Shown: positions 26,752-35,137, counted from the stretch's first letter. The stretch: 64,000 nucleotides of DNA from Nostoc linckia z4 (GCF_002608075.1 NZ_LAHA01000037.1:42370-106369), one strand, 5' to 3'. The notes: generated by a model from the letters alone, not told the origin. Translations and numbers: made by a program.

Positions 26752-27582
26752 ATGATGCTGACAGAAAAATTTGAGCAATTAAAAATTTTATTTCAAGAAA
26801 TGGAGCAGGCGTTGATTGCCTACTCTGGGGGTGTTGATAGCACTCTGGTTGCGAAAATTGCTTATGATGTGTTGGGCGATCGCGCTTTGGCTGTAACTGC
26901 GGTTTCTCCTTCGCTATTACCAGAAGAGTTAGAAGATGCCAAAATTCAAGCTGCAACTATTGGGATTCGGCATCAAATTGTCCAAACTCACGAAATGGAG
27001 AATCCCAACTACACTTCCAACCCAGTAAACCGCTGCTATTTTTGCAAAAGTGAATTGCACGATACTCTTAAACCTTTGGCTTTAGAGTTTGGTTATCCCT
27101 ATGTGGTGGATGGCGTGAATGCCGATGATTTGCATGATTATCGCCCAGGAATTCAGGCGGCGAAAGAAAGAGGTGCGCGATCGCCTTTGGCAGAAGTGGG
27201 TGTTACAAAAGTTGAAGTCCGCCAACTTTCGCAAGAATTGGGTTTACCTTGGTGGGATAAACCCGCTCAACCTTGTTTGAGTTCTCGCTTTCCTTACGGT
27301 GAAGAAATTACTGTAGCTAAGTTGCAACGAGTTGGTAGAGCCGAAATTTTTTTAAGAAAGCTGGGTTGGCAGAATTTACGGGTACGTTCTGAAGGCGATA
27401 CGGCACGTATTGAATTATTACCAGAACAAATTAAAGAGTTTGTGTTAAAAACTGATTTACAAATCTTAATTAAGGCATTTCAAGATTTTGGATTTATTTA
27501 CGTAACTTTGGATTTAGAAGGTTACCGTAGCGGCAAGTTAAATCAAGTTTTAAATCGGGAAGTGGCAGGTGTTAAGTTATAG
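26752..27582 (+). CDS. larE: ATP-dependent sacrificial sulfur transferase, LarE type, 276 aa
   Basis: PP-loop ATPase of the LarE family, which adenylates and thiolates pyridinium biscarboxylic acid on the way to the nickel-pincer nucleotide cofactor. PP-loop AYSGGVDST (about residues 23-31). Cysteines are CYFC (CxxC, about 99-102) and PCLSSR (about 180), the latter aligning with the sacrificial Cys of Lactobacillus LarE. Having all three suggests the [4Fe-4S]-cluster variant described for Thermotoga, which would be catalytic rather than sacrificial. larB, larC and larA are not in the window. Its end overlaps the end of the convergent radical SAM gene by 11 bases. Confidence 0.88.
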   Translation: MMLTEKFEQLKILFQEMEQALIAYSGGVDSTLVAKIAYDVLGDRALAVTAVSPSLLPEELEDAKIQAATIGIRHQIVQTHEMENPNYTSNPVNRCYFCKSELHDTLKPLALEFGYPYVVDGVNADDLHDYRPGIQAAKERGARSPLAEVGVTKVEVRQLSQELGLPWWDKPAQPCLSSRFPYGEEITVAKLQRVGRAEIFLRKLGWQNLRVRSEGDTARIELLPEQIKEFVLKTDLQILIKAFQDFGFIYVTLDLEGYRSGKLNQVLNREVAGVKL

Positions 27583-28618
27583 ACACGGTTGTTGTAGTTT
27601 CATTGTCATAACCAATTTTTGCCTGGCGCATGAGCGTTTCATACCAATCGATAATCGGCAGATCGGCGGGTGCTGTTAGTTGTTGATAAACACGTCGGCA
27701 GAGTTCTCGGAAACAGGGGTACCGTTCTTCAGTCCAATGAGTGGCAAGTTCACTTAAAGACGCCTGATTAAGATTTCCGAGAGCATAATTGCGGTCAAAA
27801 CCATGTTGCACTGGTACTACCGTCCCATCTGCTTCGATAATTAAAGGTGATACTAGGTCTGCAAAGCAGTAATTCTGCTGGTTAATTAATGCTTCGTCTG
27901 CAAAAAAGTTACCAGGATTTGAACGCAGCAAATCTTGGTGAACTAAATCAATCTGAATAAACAGCTTGTCACCAATAGCTTCTCGTAGATATAGGGTTTT
28001 CAGGTAAGCATAAGATAGTATGTTGGTACTAGGTCTAGAACCCATGAGGTTTTGGCTAGCGTATCCAACTTCTGCGAGTGGATGAATCTGCAATAACTTT
28101 GCTCCTTGCTCTAAAGCGAAATTGGCAACCCAGTCTAATTCTCGGAAATTTCGTTTTGTGAGCGTAAAAATAAATCCGAATGGGATACCCGATTGGCGAA
28201 CCCCTTCTAGTCGAGCCGCCATTTTTTCAAAAGCCTGCTCTGAAGAACGTATACGGTTATGAGAGGATGGCATTCCATCAAGACTAATGGCCAGTAAATC
28301 AACTGCTCCACACAGCTGTTCTAGATGTCGCTCATCTAATAGTATGCCGTTGGAAGTAACGGTTGTACGCATCTGACATTGATGAGCTTGCTTTAATAAT
28401 TCGGGTAGAGGTTTGTAGACAAGGGGTTCACCTCCTGAAAAGCTGGCAATGGTGTACCCTTGTTCGCTGGCATTGGTAATTGCTTTTAAAAGGAGCGGAA
28501 CACTGAGTTGGTCTCGCTCCTCTGGGCCAGAAGCAGAGTAACAATGGAGACAGTGCAGATTGCACCGCCTGGATGGATGGATTTGCAGAATGCGGTTAAA
28601 GTTTCCAGTAAGTGCCAT
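27572..28618 (-). CDS. Radical SAM enzyme with SPASM-like C-terminus, probable peptide maturase, 348 aa
   Basis: Radical SAM core with CNLHCLHC (C19, C23, C26), the GGE motif in SFSGGEPLVY (about residues 58-67) and VTSNG. The C-terminal part has the layout of a SPASM domain (IIEADGTVVPVQHGF then LGNL), but the cysteines usually found there are mostly replaced. Remaining ones are in NYCFADL and PCFRELC. It starts 47 bases after the stop of a small peptide gene with a Gly-Gly leader on the same strand, so it very probably modifies that peptide. The modification type (epimerisation, thioether, C-C crosslink or splicing) cannot be assigned. No B12-binding domain. Confidence 0.85.
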   Translation of the reverse strand: MALTGNFNRILQIHPSRRCNLHCLHCYSASGPEERDQLSVPLLLKAITNASEQGYTIASFSGGEPLVYKPLPELLKQAHQCQMRTTVTSNGILLDERHLEQLCGAVDLLAISLDGMPSSHNRIRSSEQAFEKMAARLEGVRQSGIPFGFIFTLTKRNFRELDWVANFALEQGAKLLQIHPLAEVGYASQNLMGSRPSTNILSYAYLKTLYLREAIGDKLFIQIDLVHQDLLRSNPGNFFADEALINQQNYCFADLVSPLIIEADGTVVPVQHGFDRNYALGNLNQASLSELATHWTEERYPCFRELCRRVYQQLTAPADLPIIDWYETLMRQAKIGYDNETTTTVSIT

Positions 28619-28665
28619 ATACTACACGACTCCAATTACTCGTTATGAACTAAAAACTCTGGTTA

Positions 28666-28869
28666 CTAACGAAAAATACTTACTTTTTGAAACAAGTCGG
28701 GATAGGGAATTCCGTAAGGAAATACTTTAGGAATTCCTAAATTAATCAAACCTAAGTTAGTTACGAAGTTTCCTCCTTTCAAGGCTTGTAGTTCTTCTAG
28801 TTCTTGAGCAGTTAGTTCTATATCCAATTCTTCGTCTTGAATATCTTGTATTTGCAGACGGTTTTCCAT
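28666..28869 (-). CDS. Candidate RiPP precursor peptide with double-glycine leader, 67 aa
   Basis: Start at ATG 28869 because aaggaga lies 6 bases upstream. The N-terminal 33 residues form an acidic, helical leader (DEELDIELTAQELEELQALK) ending in GG (residues 32-33), as in Nif11/NHLP-type and other double-glycine leaders. The 34-residue putative core begins NFVTNLGLINLG and contains FPYGIPYPDLF. It has no cysteine, so lanthionine, thiazole or sactipeptide chemistry is excluded except on Thr/Ser. Adjacent to and upstream of the radical SAM gene. No dedicated protease or transporter nearby. Peptide identity is inferred from context. Confidence 0.78.
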   Translation of the reverse strand: MENRLQIQDIQDEELDIELTAQELEELQALKGGNFVTNLGLINLGIPKVFPYGIPYPDLFQKVSIFR

Positions 28870-29228
28870 GATATTCTCCTTGGTTTTATAAACGTGCGTA
28901 GGTATAACCCATCCTAGAGACCGCTGTTTTCTGTAAGCGTTCTCCACAGGTTTAGCTTCATTTTTGTATGAGGAATTTACGGAAATTTCTATTAAAGTTA
29001 CAAATGTTTATAGACACAGTTTTATACCGTGTCAGCTTAAAAACCGATCGTATGTTTTTCTTGCCTTGCCTCAAGCTACTGGCTTTTCCAACCCCGTGAG
29101 GCTTTTTATGAAGGGGCGTAGGTGTAGCCTGTCGTAGACATGCTAGGCTTGGTATTAGATTGTATATAAATTTACACGAAATTGCAGCATTATGACCAAT
29201 GGATTGCCGCTAAAAAATCAGCGATCGC
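28870..29228. other. Intergenic region upstream of the candidate RiPP pair
   Basis: About 360 bp between the precursor and the SGNH hydrolase gene, both on the minus strand. Holds a Nostoc repeat near 29103-29140 (ggcgtaggtgtagcctgtcg) related to 3513-3545, and presumably the RiPP promoter. No gene seen. Confidence 0.45.
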
Positions 29229-30299
29229 TTAATCCTTATGCTGAGTCAGCCTGTATTCTATCTGCTGTAGTGCCGATCCCCAAACATCATAACCCTCTTG
29301 GGACAGATGCAAGCCGTCTGTGGTTAACTCTTGGCGTAAATTGCCTTCCATATCAGAAAACCAACTATAGATATTGAGATAATTGGCCCCTTCTTCTTTG
29401 GCGATTTTAGCTAGTTGGGTGTTGATGTTACGAATGCGGCTATTGGAGAGTTTTGCTAAGCGGGTGGGCAAAATTGATTGGACAATAATTTGACTTTGGG
29501 GATGATTCTGTCGTAAGCGGCGGACAATTCGGCGATAATTACTCAAAATTGTGCGATCGCTATCGCCTTTTCGTAAGTCGTTAATCCCAGCCATAATGTA
29601 AATTACGTCTGGCCTGGTTGTGGAAAATGCTCCCAATCTTTTTAAAACACCACCGGAAGTATCACCAGATATGCCTTGATTGAGCCATAATTTCCCACTA
29701 GGTAATTTTTCTCTGGGAAACCACATACTTAGGGAATCACCAACTAAAATACTCAGGTGATTTGTACCTTGACCCTGAGCAATGGCTCTGGCTTCTAAAG
29801 CTAGTAAACTTTTCCAATCTTCATAAGTCAGTTGACGCTTCTTGATTGACTCCCACAAGGATTGCAAATTATCGCTATCACCACGTGTATAAATCTGACC
29901 TGTTTTTAGAGCTGCCAATCTTTGGTAGTAAAGTTGATTGCCAGATGTCAGTGAAAAAGTAGCTGCTTGGCTGCTGGGGTTGAGCGATGATTCTGTTGTG
30001 CGAACTGGTAAGCTCTGGCTACTGAGTTGTGGTGATGAGGAATCAACGCTGTTGATGTTTGGCTCACTTACTATTGGCTGGGAAGTTTCTAAGGGTTGCA
30101 ATACTTGGCCGCTGAGTTCCGGTAACGAAAAATCCACCCTATTGATAATGTTTGTACTAACTATCGCTGGGGAACCTGGTTTTAAATCCCAAAGAAATCT
30201 AGAATTTTCTGGCAGGACAATCGACAGATGCGGAAGAGCCGATGCTGGTATTGCCAATCCTGTTAACAAGCCTGCTGCCAACAGATAAGGATCCCTCAT
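29229..30299 (-). CDS. SGNH/GDSL-family hydrolase, exported, 356 aa
   Basis: Lipase/esterase-fold hydrolase. Block I is VGDSLSMWF with nucleophile Ser (about residue 189), block II Gly in GISGDTSGG, block III AGINDL with the oxyanion Asn (about 239), and block V DGLHL with the Asp-His pair (about 332-335). The N-terminus has a hydrophobic stretch (YLLAAGLLTGLAIPASALP) that reads as a signal peptide. About 130 low-complexity Ser/Pro/Gln-rich residues separate it from the hydrolase domain. The substrate could be an acyl or acetyl group on cell-envelope polysaccharide; this is inference. Confidence 0.88.
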   Translation of the reverse strand: MRDPYLLAAGLLTGLAIPASALPHLSIVLPENSRFLWDLKPGSPAIVSTNIINRVDFSLPELSGQVLQPLETSQPIVSEPNINSVDSSSPQLSSQSLPVRTTESSLNPSSQAATFSLTSGNQLYYQRLAALKTGQIYTRGDSDNLQSLWESIKKRQLTYEDWKSLLALEARAIAQGQGTNHLSILVGDSLSMWFPREKLPSGKLWLNQGISGDTSGGVLKRLGAFSTTRPDVIYIMAGINDLRKGDSDRTILSNYRRIVRRLRQNHPQSQIIVQSILPTRLAKLSNSRIRNINTQLAKIAKEEGANYLNIYSWFSDMEGNLRQELTTDGLHLSQEGYDVWGSALQQIEYRLTQHKD

Positions 30300-31069
30300 C
30301 GCTTTGTCTCTCCTCTACTCACTGCTTTTTCTTATGACAGCATTACTGTGCTGTATTCAGGATAATTTTACTTAGGTCAAATTATTATTCTTATTTACAC
30401 TGTATATTTCTGTAAAGCGTGTTTGCGAGATTATATTAGACAATTTACGATCTCTTTAAAGTAGGGTTTTCCCGGTGGTAGATGAGTCAGATTTGTGAGA
30501 ACACTTTGATTCCAAGGAATATTTTCACCAAGGGATGACTTGCTAAGAGTTGATTGTGACAAATATTACGAGTAGGTGCAAACTTGGTGATTGCTAAATG
30601 ATTTTTGACAATCCCAGGATAGAGGTTTTTGCTTTTGATGTTGCTAATATACGGAATAAGGGACTTCCAAGTAAAAAAATATTCAATAGAAGACTGTTGA
30701 CGGTTGACGGTTGACGACCGCAACCGGAATAATTTATTTTTTGGAGTTCCTTAAGGGGATGATTAAGGTTGACGCTCTTACGCAGGGACACACCAGACGC
30801 GGGGATTATGGTTGAGGCACATTCCAAAATCATCCCGCAATTATGCAACGCCTTTTTTAAACTGTGCTTTAGATTCATAACTAAAGTTTTTTATCGTTGT
30901 TTACTGTTTTCTTTTGAGAGTTTCCTACTGCGAAGGTATTTGTAAGCTGTGGCGAACGCATGAGAGTTTGATTAACCAAGAGGTTATGTCTGGCTACAAC
31001 AGGGGAAACCTCTAAACTTTTTGATTTCTCATATGAAATTAAGCGGTGCAAATGCATCAGTTATCAAAT
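30300..31069. other. Intergenic region with a MITE-like repeat
   Basis: About 770 bp. It contains the inverted-repeat element at 30659-30752. A minus-strand stretch around 30487-30650 stays open for about 54 codons (ISNIKSKNLYPGIVKN and on) without a plausible start, and may be a gene remnant. I do not recognise it. Confidence 0.4.
30659..30752. repeat. MITE-like element, family gacttccaa...gcagttccct, short copy
   Basis: Left end gggacttccaagtaaaaaaa and right end tttattttttggagttcctt are imperfect inverted copies; the centre has ttgacggttgacggttgacg heptamers. 94 bp, non-coding. Other copies or halves lie at 31318-31557, 42201-42255 and 43257-43282. Confidence 0.7.
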
Positions 31070-31282
31070 ATGGGATTAGTGAGATTGAAAATTCGAGAAC
31101 TAGCACAAGAGAAAGGATGGACACTCAAGGAAGTTTCTGACCGTTCTGGGGTAATTTATAGCACAGTTAGAAGTTATGCTCGTCGTTCAGCAATGACAAC
31201 AGTTGACTTTACTGCTATCTATAAATTAGCTCGCACCTTTGATGTGACCATTGAGGATTTGGTGGAAATTTTAGAAGAATAG
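31070..31282 (+). CDS. XRE/Cro-type HTH protein, 70 aa
   Basis: Small single-domain DNA-binding protein of the lambda-repressor fold. Helices: RLKIRELAQEKGWTLKEVSD, then recognition-helix segment VIYSTVRSYARRS, ending FDVTIEDLVEILEE. The ATG at 31070 (MGLVRLKIREL) is chosen over one eight codons earlier, since the family begins there. It stands alone among repeats with no adjacent toxin gene on the same strand; many cyanobacteria carry near-identical stand-alone copies (from memory). Target unknown. Confidence 0.85.
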   Translation: MGLVRLKIRELAQEKGWTLKEVSDRSGVIYSTVRSYARRSAMTTVDFTAIYKLARTFDVTIEDLVEILEE

Positions 31283-31317
31283 CCGAAAATTACCCGTGAA
31301 TGGTGTTGGCATAATAT

Positions 31318-31557
31318 GAGACTTCCAACTGAAAAATATTTTACAGAAGACTGGTAACTTGCTACACATAGGTTCCAGTCCATCGTTAACGCTAGTTGCT
31401 CATAGGAGCCACTGCGACTTTAGAGCTGCACCGACTTCCGTAGCCTCTGTAACAGAAGAAGCAAGCGGTCTGGTAACTCCCTGTTCTACGTCCTTGCTCA
31501 GCCCTGACTGTAAACTGTCAACTGCTTAAAGTAGTTGTTTATTTTTTGCAGTTCCCT
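31318..31557. repeat. MITE-like element, same family as 30659-30752, long copy
   Basis: Left end gagacttccaactgaaaaat with the shared following acagaagactg, right end tttattttttgcagttccct. 240 bp, with a longer centre than the 94-bp copy, including several short inverted segments. Non-coding. Lies 36 bp after the HTH gene. Confidence 0.65.
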
Positions 31558-31934
31558 ATTTCAATCAGCAATTTTCAGTTAAAAATACGGCAATCGGAAT
31601 TCTTGTAGTATTTTATACTTAATACAAAATTAAGAAATTGCAACGGATAATTGTTGTGTAAAAAAATATACTTATTTTAACTACTACGAGAACTGTTGAA
31701 TTTATTCAAAGTTGGTTTTGAGGTTGGATAGTGCGATCGCAAAATTGACGAAAATTTTCTGAAAGGAGGATAATACTGTATACTTCTGTTGTAGTTCTCT
31801 CTCTATACAATTTGAAATTTATGTTTTTTGCTGGAAGTATGAGTTGAAACATACTTGAATTAAGTTTTAACTATAGAGAATAACTTCATTGGAAGTGCTA
31901 AGATTTAGGCTGAATCATTAGTGTTTTTTCTTCC
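31558..31934. other. AT-rich intergenic region
   Basis: About 380 bp, strongly AT-rich, with one HIP1 site near 31732-31740 and a purine-rich tgaaaggaggataat near 31760. No gene could be supported. Confidence 0.4.
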
Positions 31935-32129
31935 GTGGCTAGAGCGAGTACAGCGATTGGAGTTAGTCCCATTATTAAGGAGATTGTGCAAAAACAGGCA
32001 CATTCGACACGTTTAACCCTGAAAGAAGTTATTCTTATGGGTATGTTAGCGATTGATAAACTAGATGACCAAGGTCGTCAAGAGTTAGCAGATCGAGTTC
32101 ATCAAATGCAAGTGAATGGAGAAATCTAA
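31935..32129 (+). CDS. Small protein, possible ribbon-helix-helix type, 64 aa
   Basis: Begins with GTG (MARASTAIGVSP). It is helical and charged, with TRLTLKEVILMGMLAIDKL in the centre, reminiscent of ribbon-helix-helix or antitoxin-like proteins (a short strand then two helices). The family is not recognised with certainty. No clear ribosome-binding site. It is convergent with the DNA methyltransferase gene, 46 bases apart. Confidence 0.55.
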   Translation: MARASTAIGVSPIIKEIVQKQAHSTRLTLKEVILMGMLAIDKLDDQGRQELADRVHQMQVNGEI

Positions 32130-32175
32130 GTGAGTAGCTATTATTTATGAGTTATAAGTTTTAACTCCTCACTTT

Positions 32176-33108
32176 TCATTCGTCACTCTTCAGATAATCT
32201 GAATTTTGACTAAATCGATAACGACTTCCCATTACATAATCCTCATTAATTTCAAAAGAAATCCATCGGCGTTGGAGAGTTTGAGCAACAAAGCCAGTTG
32301 TATTAGAACCTGCAAATGGATCTAATACTATGTCATCTTCATCAGTTAAAAATTTGATGAAGAACTCGGCGAATCCTTGAGGAAAACGTGCTGGATGGGG
32401 TCTAATTTCTGCTGCTTTACAACGTCGTAAATAAGCACTATTTGATTCAGTATTAGCAATTTCCAGCAGATTTGGCGGAATTGCGCCTTGGTTATCTTTT
32501 TGAAATTTGTCGGAAATATCATGTCCACTAGGACGTATTTTAGCGTGATAGCCATTTTTAAGTAATTGCTTCATACTTTGGCTATAGGGTTTTAAAACTT
32601 TTTTATTATCAGCTTTAGGATTTGGTGTTTTGGACAGCCACCAAACGGTATTTACTGAATCTTTGACACGAATGCGTCTGATGGTCACCCATTCAGCAGG
32701 AGTTGGTAGTCGAGCAGGATTATAGTGGTAAAATTCTTGAGCCAGAAAGAAACCTACTTCTTTGCATAATCTGACCAAAAGTTCGTATTGATAGATACTC
32801 CGCACGGGATTACCAGGTAAGTAAGCACCACCTAAATCCAATACAAATGAGCCATTATCTGCTAGTACTCTCTTAAATTCATAGGCAAAAGGCAGAAACC
32901 ATTCGATATATTTTTCTGCACTTTCATTACCGTATTCTTTTTTGCGTGTGAGAGCAAATGGTGGTGAGGTGAGAATTAAACTAATACTATTATCATCAAT
33001 AAATTTAATTAGTTTCAGACTATCACCTAAATATGCTGCTCCGTTTTGCTGGGTATAATACGGATTAAAAATTATTTCTTTTGCTGGCGTTATTGGTTTT
33101 TCTTGCAA
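32176..33108 (-). CDS. Orphan beta-class DNA methyltransferase (probably N4-cytosine), 310 aa
   Basis: S-adenosylmethionine-dependent DNA amino-methyltransferase. Catalytic motif IV is TSPPF (about residues 48-52), the SPP form typical of N4-cytosine enzymes. The SAM-binding motif I (DPFAGSNTTG) comes near the C-terminus (about 272-281), giving beta-class order. Starts with TTG. No restriction endonuclease gene is adjacent, so it is an orphan. Cyanobacteria share conserved solitary methylases, including an m4C enzyme acting on GGCC in Synechocystis; equivalence is possible but untested. Cyanase follows upstream on the same strand. Confidence 0.88.
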   Translation of the reverse strand: MQEKPITPAKEIIFNPYYTQQNGAAYLGDSLKLIKFIDDNSISLILTSPPFALTRKKEYGNESAEKYIEWFLPFAYEFKRVLADNGSFVLDLGGAYLPGNPVRSIYQYELLVRLCKEVGFFLAQEFYHYNPARLPTPAEWVTIRRIRVKDSVNTVWWLSKTPNPKADNKKVLKPYSQSMKQLLKNGYHAKIRPSGHDISDKFQKDNQGAIPPNLLEIANTESNSAYLRRCKAAEIRPHPARFPQGFAEFFIKFLTDEDDIVLDPFAGSNTTGFVAQTLQRRWISFEINEDYVMGSRYRFSQNSDYLKSDE

Positions 33109-33165
33109 GAGTTATCAAGTTATCTCAGTTTTCTAGTTATAACTTGTTTTGATGTTATTGAAACA

Positions 33166-33606
33166 CTACCATTTTTTGTATGGTAGAAATTTACCAGACA
33201 TAATGATTTTAACGCGATCGCCTTTGGGGTCTTCTTCTTTCTCTACATCTAAAGTAAAGTCAATGGCGCTCATAATCCCATCGCCGAATTTGTCGTGAAT
33301 CACGGCTTTAATTGGGAATCCGTACACCTGCATAATTTCGTAGAAGCGATAAATCAGTGGGTCAGTTGGTACAACTGGGCCTAATCCTTTTACCGGATAT
33401 TCAGTCAACTCATTAATATAAATTGGAGGTAGTTCCAGTGCATCGACTAATAACTTCGCTTCTTCTGGGGAAGCACTAGCTTGACGGTAGATGACAGCAG
33501 CTATCCATACCTCATCGCGTCCGAGAATTTTTTCTAAATCGGCAAAGCTTAGTCCTTTCTCTTGTTTTGCAGCTAATAGCTTTTGGGTAATTTCGGGAAT
33601 GGACAC
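33166..33606 (-). CDS. cynS: Cyanate hydratase (cyanase)
   Basis: Converts cyanate and bicarbonate to ammonia and CO2, detoxifying cyanate and giving nitrogen. 146 residues against 156 in E. coli. The N-terminal helical DNA-binding-like domain (LSFADLEKILGRDEVWIAAV) and the C-terminal catalytic domain are both intact. Active-site residues Arg and Glu are in RFYEIMQVYG, and Ser in GIMSAIDF. The start is GTG with agaggag upstream. No cynABD transporter genes are adjacent, unlike operons in some cyanobacteria. Confidence 0.96.
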   Translation of the reverse strand: MSIPEITQKLLAAKQEKGLSFADLEKILGRDEVWIAAVIYRQASASPEEAKLLVDALELPPIYINELTEYPVKGLGPVVPTDPLIYRFYEIMQVYGFPIKAVIHDKFGDGIMSAIDFTLDVEKEEDPKGDRVKIIMSGKFLPYKKW

Positions 33607-33705
33607 GTGAGAACTCCTCTGATGAAAACTTGGGATTTTTCATACATAGTATCACTGCGATCGCCTGATTCGCGTCTGTATTTCGTCTGCCACTACAAGA
33701 AAGCC

Positions 33706-33936
33706 TTATCGCAGTGGTAGTAATTCCTGTTTTTTAGTTAATTGTGCTGCATAAGCGATCGCTGCTCTGATATCTTCTAAAGTTAGCGGTGGATATTCTT
33801 GAACAATTTCCTCAAATGTCAGTCTCTCGGCAAGGTTATCAAGGATGATAGATACCATAATGCGTGTTCCTTTAATACACGGTTTACCGTGACATACATT
33901 TGGGTTTTGAGTAATACGTTCTTGCCAGTTTGTCAT
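33706..33936 (-). CDS. DUF433 protein, antitoxin-like, 76 aa
   Basis: Small helix-turn-helix-like DUF433 protein, commonly the antitoxin partner of a PIN-like toxin (DUF5615). Characteristic motifs: GKPCIKGTRIMVSIILDNLA (residues about 17-36), then LTFEEIVQEYPPLTLEDIRA. The expected DUF5615 toxin gene is not found immediately downstream; cynS lies about 100 bases on. So this is a solitary copy or one that has lost its partner. Confidence 0.88.
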   Translation of the reverse strand: MTNWQERITQNPNVCHGKPCIKGTRIMVSIILDNLAERLTFEEIVQEYPPLTLEDIRAAIAYAAQLTKKQELLPLR

Positions 33937-33975
33937 GGTTTTGAGTGTTTATAGTTAAGTTTAATTTTAGGCGTA

Positions 33976-34284
33976 CTACCGATAGCGTTTTTGCTTACCC
34001 CACTCCAACCAAGCTTTAGTCATTTCCTTTAGTTTTCCCCTATATTCTGGAGGTACAGGATCTTCTCTACTGATAGATTTTAATGCCCAAAACCAATGTC
34101 CAGATTTATTTTCCAGTTCCCTAAGTAAAAGTGGGATTACAGGTTTTCCCATACCAATAATTTGCTGGTATGCAGGGTGCATTGACATTTGATTAGTAGA
34201 TGATATGCCACGAGTTTCATCTCGCCATTGGTTAACAAGTGCTGCAAAGGTAGCTTCTATTTCTGAGATTTGCAGTTCTTCCAT
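33976..34284 (-). CDS. Hypothetical protein, 102 aa
   Basis: Not assigned to a named family. Soluble, acidic-to-neutral, with conserved-looking PVIPLLLRELENKSGHWFWA and KSISREDPVPPEYRGK in the second half. I recall similar short proteins near toxin-antitoxin and mobile loci, but this is weak. Start taken as ATG 34284 (MEELQISE), since the first six residues of the longer frame add nothing. 39 bases from the DUF433 gene, same strand. Confidence 0.65.
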   Translation of the reverse strand: MEELQISEIEATFAALVNQWRDETRGISSTNQMSMHPAYQQIIGMGKPVIPLLLRELENKSGHWFWALKSISREDPVPPEYRGKLKEMTKAWLEWGKQKRYR

Positions 34285-34370
34285 ATAGCTGATTATTACC
34301 AAGTTAATTTTAGGTGATGACTACGGCGGTAAACTACGCAGTTTTCACTAGCTTCATAACATACTTGAAA

Positions 34371-34718
34371 TTATGTAAGTTTCAAAGCTTGAAGAATCAC
34401 TGTATTCAACTGCTGAACTTGATTCGCTCCTAATTTACCTATTCTTCTGGTGATTAGTCGACGCTCTATGGTAGTTATTCGAGTCACCCTAACTTTAGAA
34501 ACAACCCGTAATCCAGTACTAGTAAAATCTGGATCTGAAGGTTCTAAAATAAATTCTTCTGGACTCAAACTACTTATGTTTTGAGATGAAATAAAACATA
34601 AAGTCACATCATTGCCTATAGTGTCTATCCATAAAACTAAACCAGGGCGTAGCTTAGTTCCACTCAAGTCTGTAAATGGAAATGGAACTAAGACGATATC
34701 ACCTTTTTGGAGAGACAT
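34371..34718 (-). CDS. PemK/MazF-type endoribonuclease toxin, 115 aa
   Basis: Toxin of the CcdB/MazF fold that cleaves mRNA. Typical N-terminus KGDIVLVPFPFTDLSGTKLR (residues 5-24) followed by PGLVL; conserved Ser region FISSQ and the later RVTRITTIERRLI. Its ATG overlaps the stop of the upstream small gene by one base (TAATG), the standard arrangement for coupled antitoxin-toxin pairs. The gene appears intact. Confidence 0.88.
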   Translation of the reverse strand: MSLQKGDIVLVPFPFTDLSGTKLRPGLVLWIDTIGNDVTLCFISSQNISSLSPEEFILEPSDPDFTSTGLRVVSKVRVTRITTIERRLITRRIGKLGANQVQQLNTVILQALKLT

Positions 34719-34924
34719 TAGATAGGTTCTCCGTCGTCAAGTGAGTATATATCTGGTTCATTTTCAAGAAACCTAAAAGCTCCTCCAGTTTGAGCAAGTA
34801 GCGCTAGCTCATCAGCTGAAGGCTCTGATGAATCGAAAAATAGTTTTTCTTCCAATAGCGATCGCTCTTCATCAGAGAGAGATAGAATAACTTGTAACAA
34901 TGATTCAACAAGTTTAGCGTTCAT
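34718..34924 (-). CDS. Antitoxin of the PemK/MazF-type pair, 68 aa
   Basis: Small acidic protein coupled to the toxin by a one-base overlap. It has the helical ILSLSDEERSLLEEKLFF segment common in cyanobacterial antitoxins of PemK-like systems, and an acidic disordered C-terminus likely to wrap the toxin. Functional call rests on gene order plus composition rather than a recognised DNA-binding domain. Confidence 0.78.
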   Translation of the reverse strand: MNAKLVESLLQVILSLSDEERSLLEEKLFFDSSEPSADELALLAQTGGAFRFLENEPDIYSLDDGEPI

Positions 34925-35073
34925 TATTATGACTGTTCACAAATAATATCAATTTTAGGCTTAGCCTGTGGTATGCATCAATCTTTTAGCCGCTCGGCTA
35001 ATTAGAATTGCTTTGAAACTTTTACAATCAATATCTACAATAATCTTCATAAATTCGATAAACAGTTTACTGT

Positions 35074-35108
35074 AAAAAAATCCCCCACCATTACGGTAGG
35101 GGATTTTT
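35074..35108 (-). terminator. Terminator of psaB
   Basis: Read on the minus strand, stem aatcccctacc / ggtgggggatt with a 5-base loop, ending in a run of Ts. It lies about 30 bases after the psaB stop and separates the photosystem genes from the toxin pair. Confidence 0.9.
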
Positions 35109-35137
35109 ATTACTTATCTACAAAACTAGCAGCCGAA

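Noticed and set aside
30594..30878. 94-aa minus-strand gene
   Set aside because: Its central part is translated MITE-like repeat, and no family features are visible.
31320..31500. tRNA-like or structured RNA within the long MITE-like copy
   Set aside because: Short inverted segments are present, but there is no acceptor stem with a T-arm GTTCRA pattern at the right spacing.
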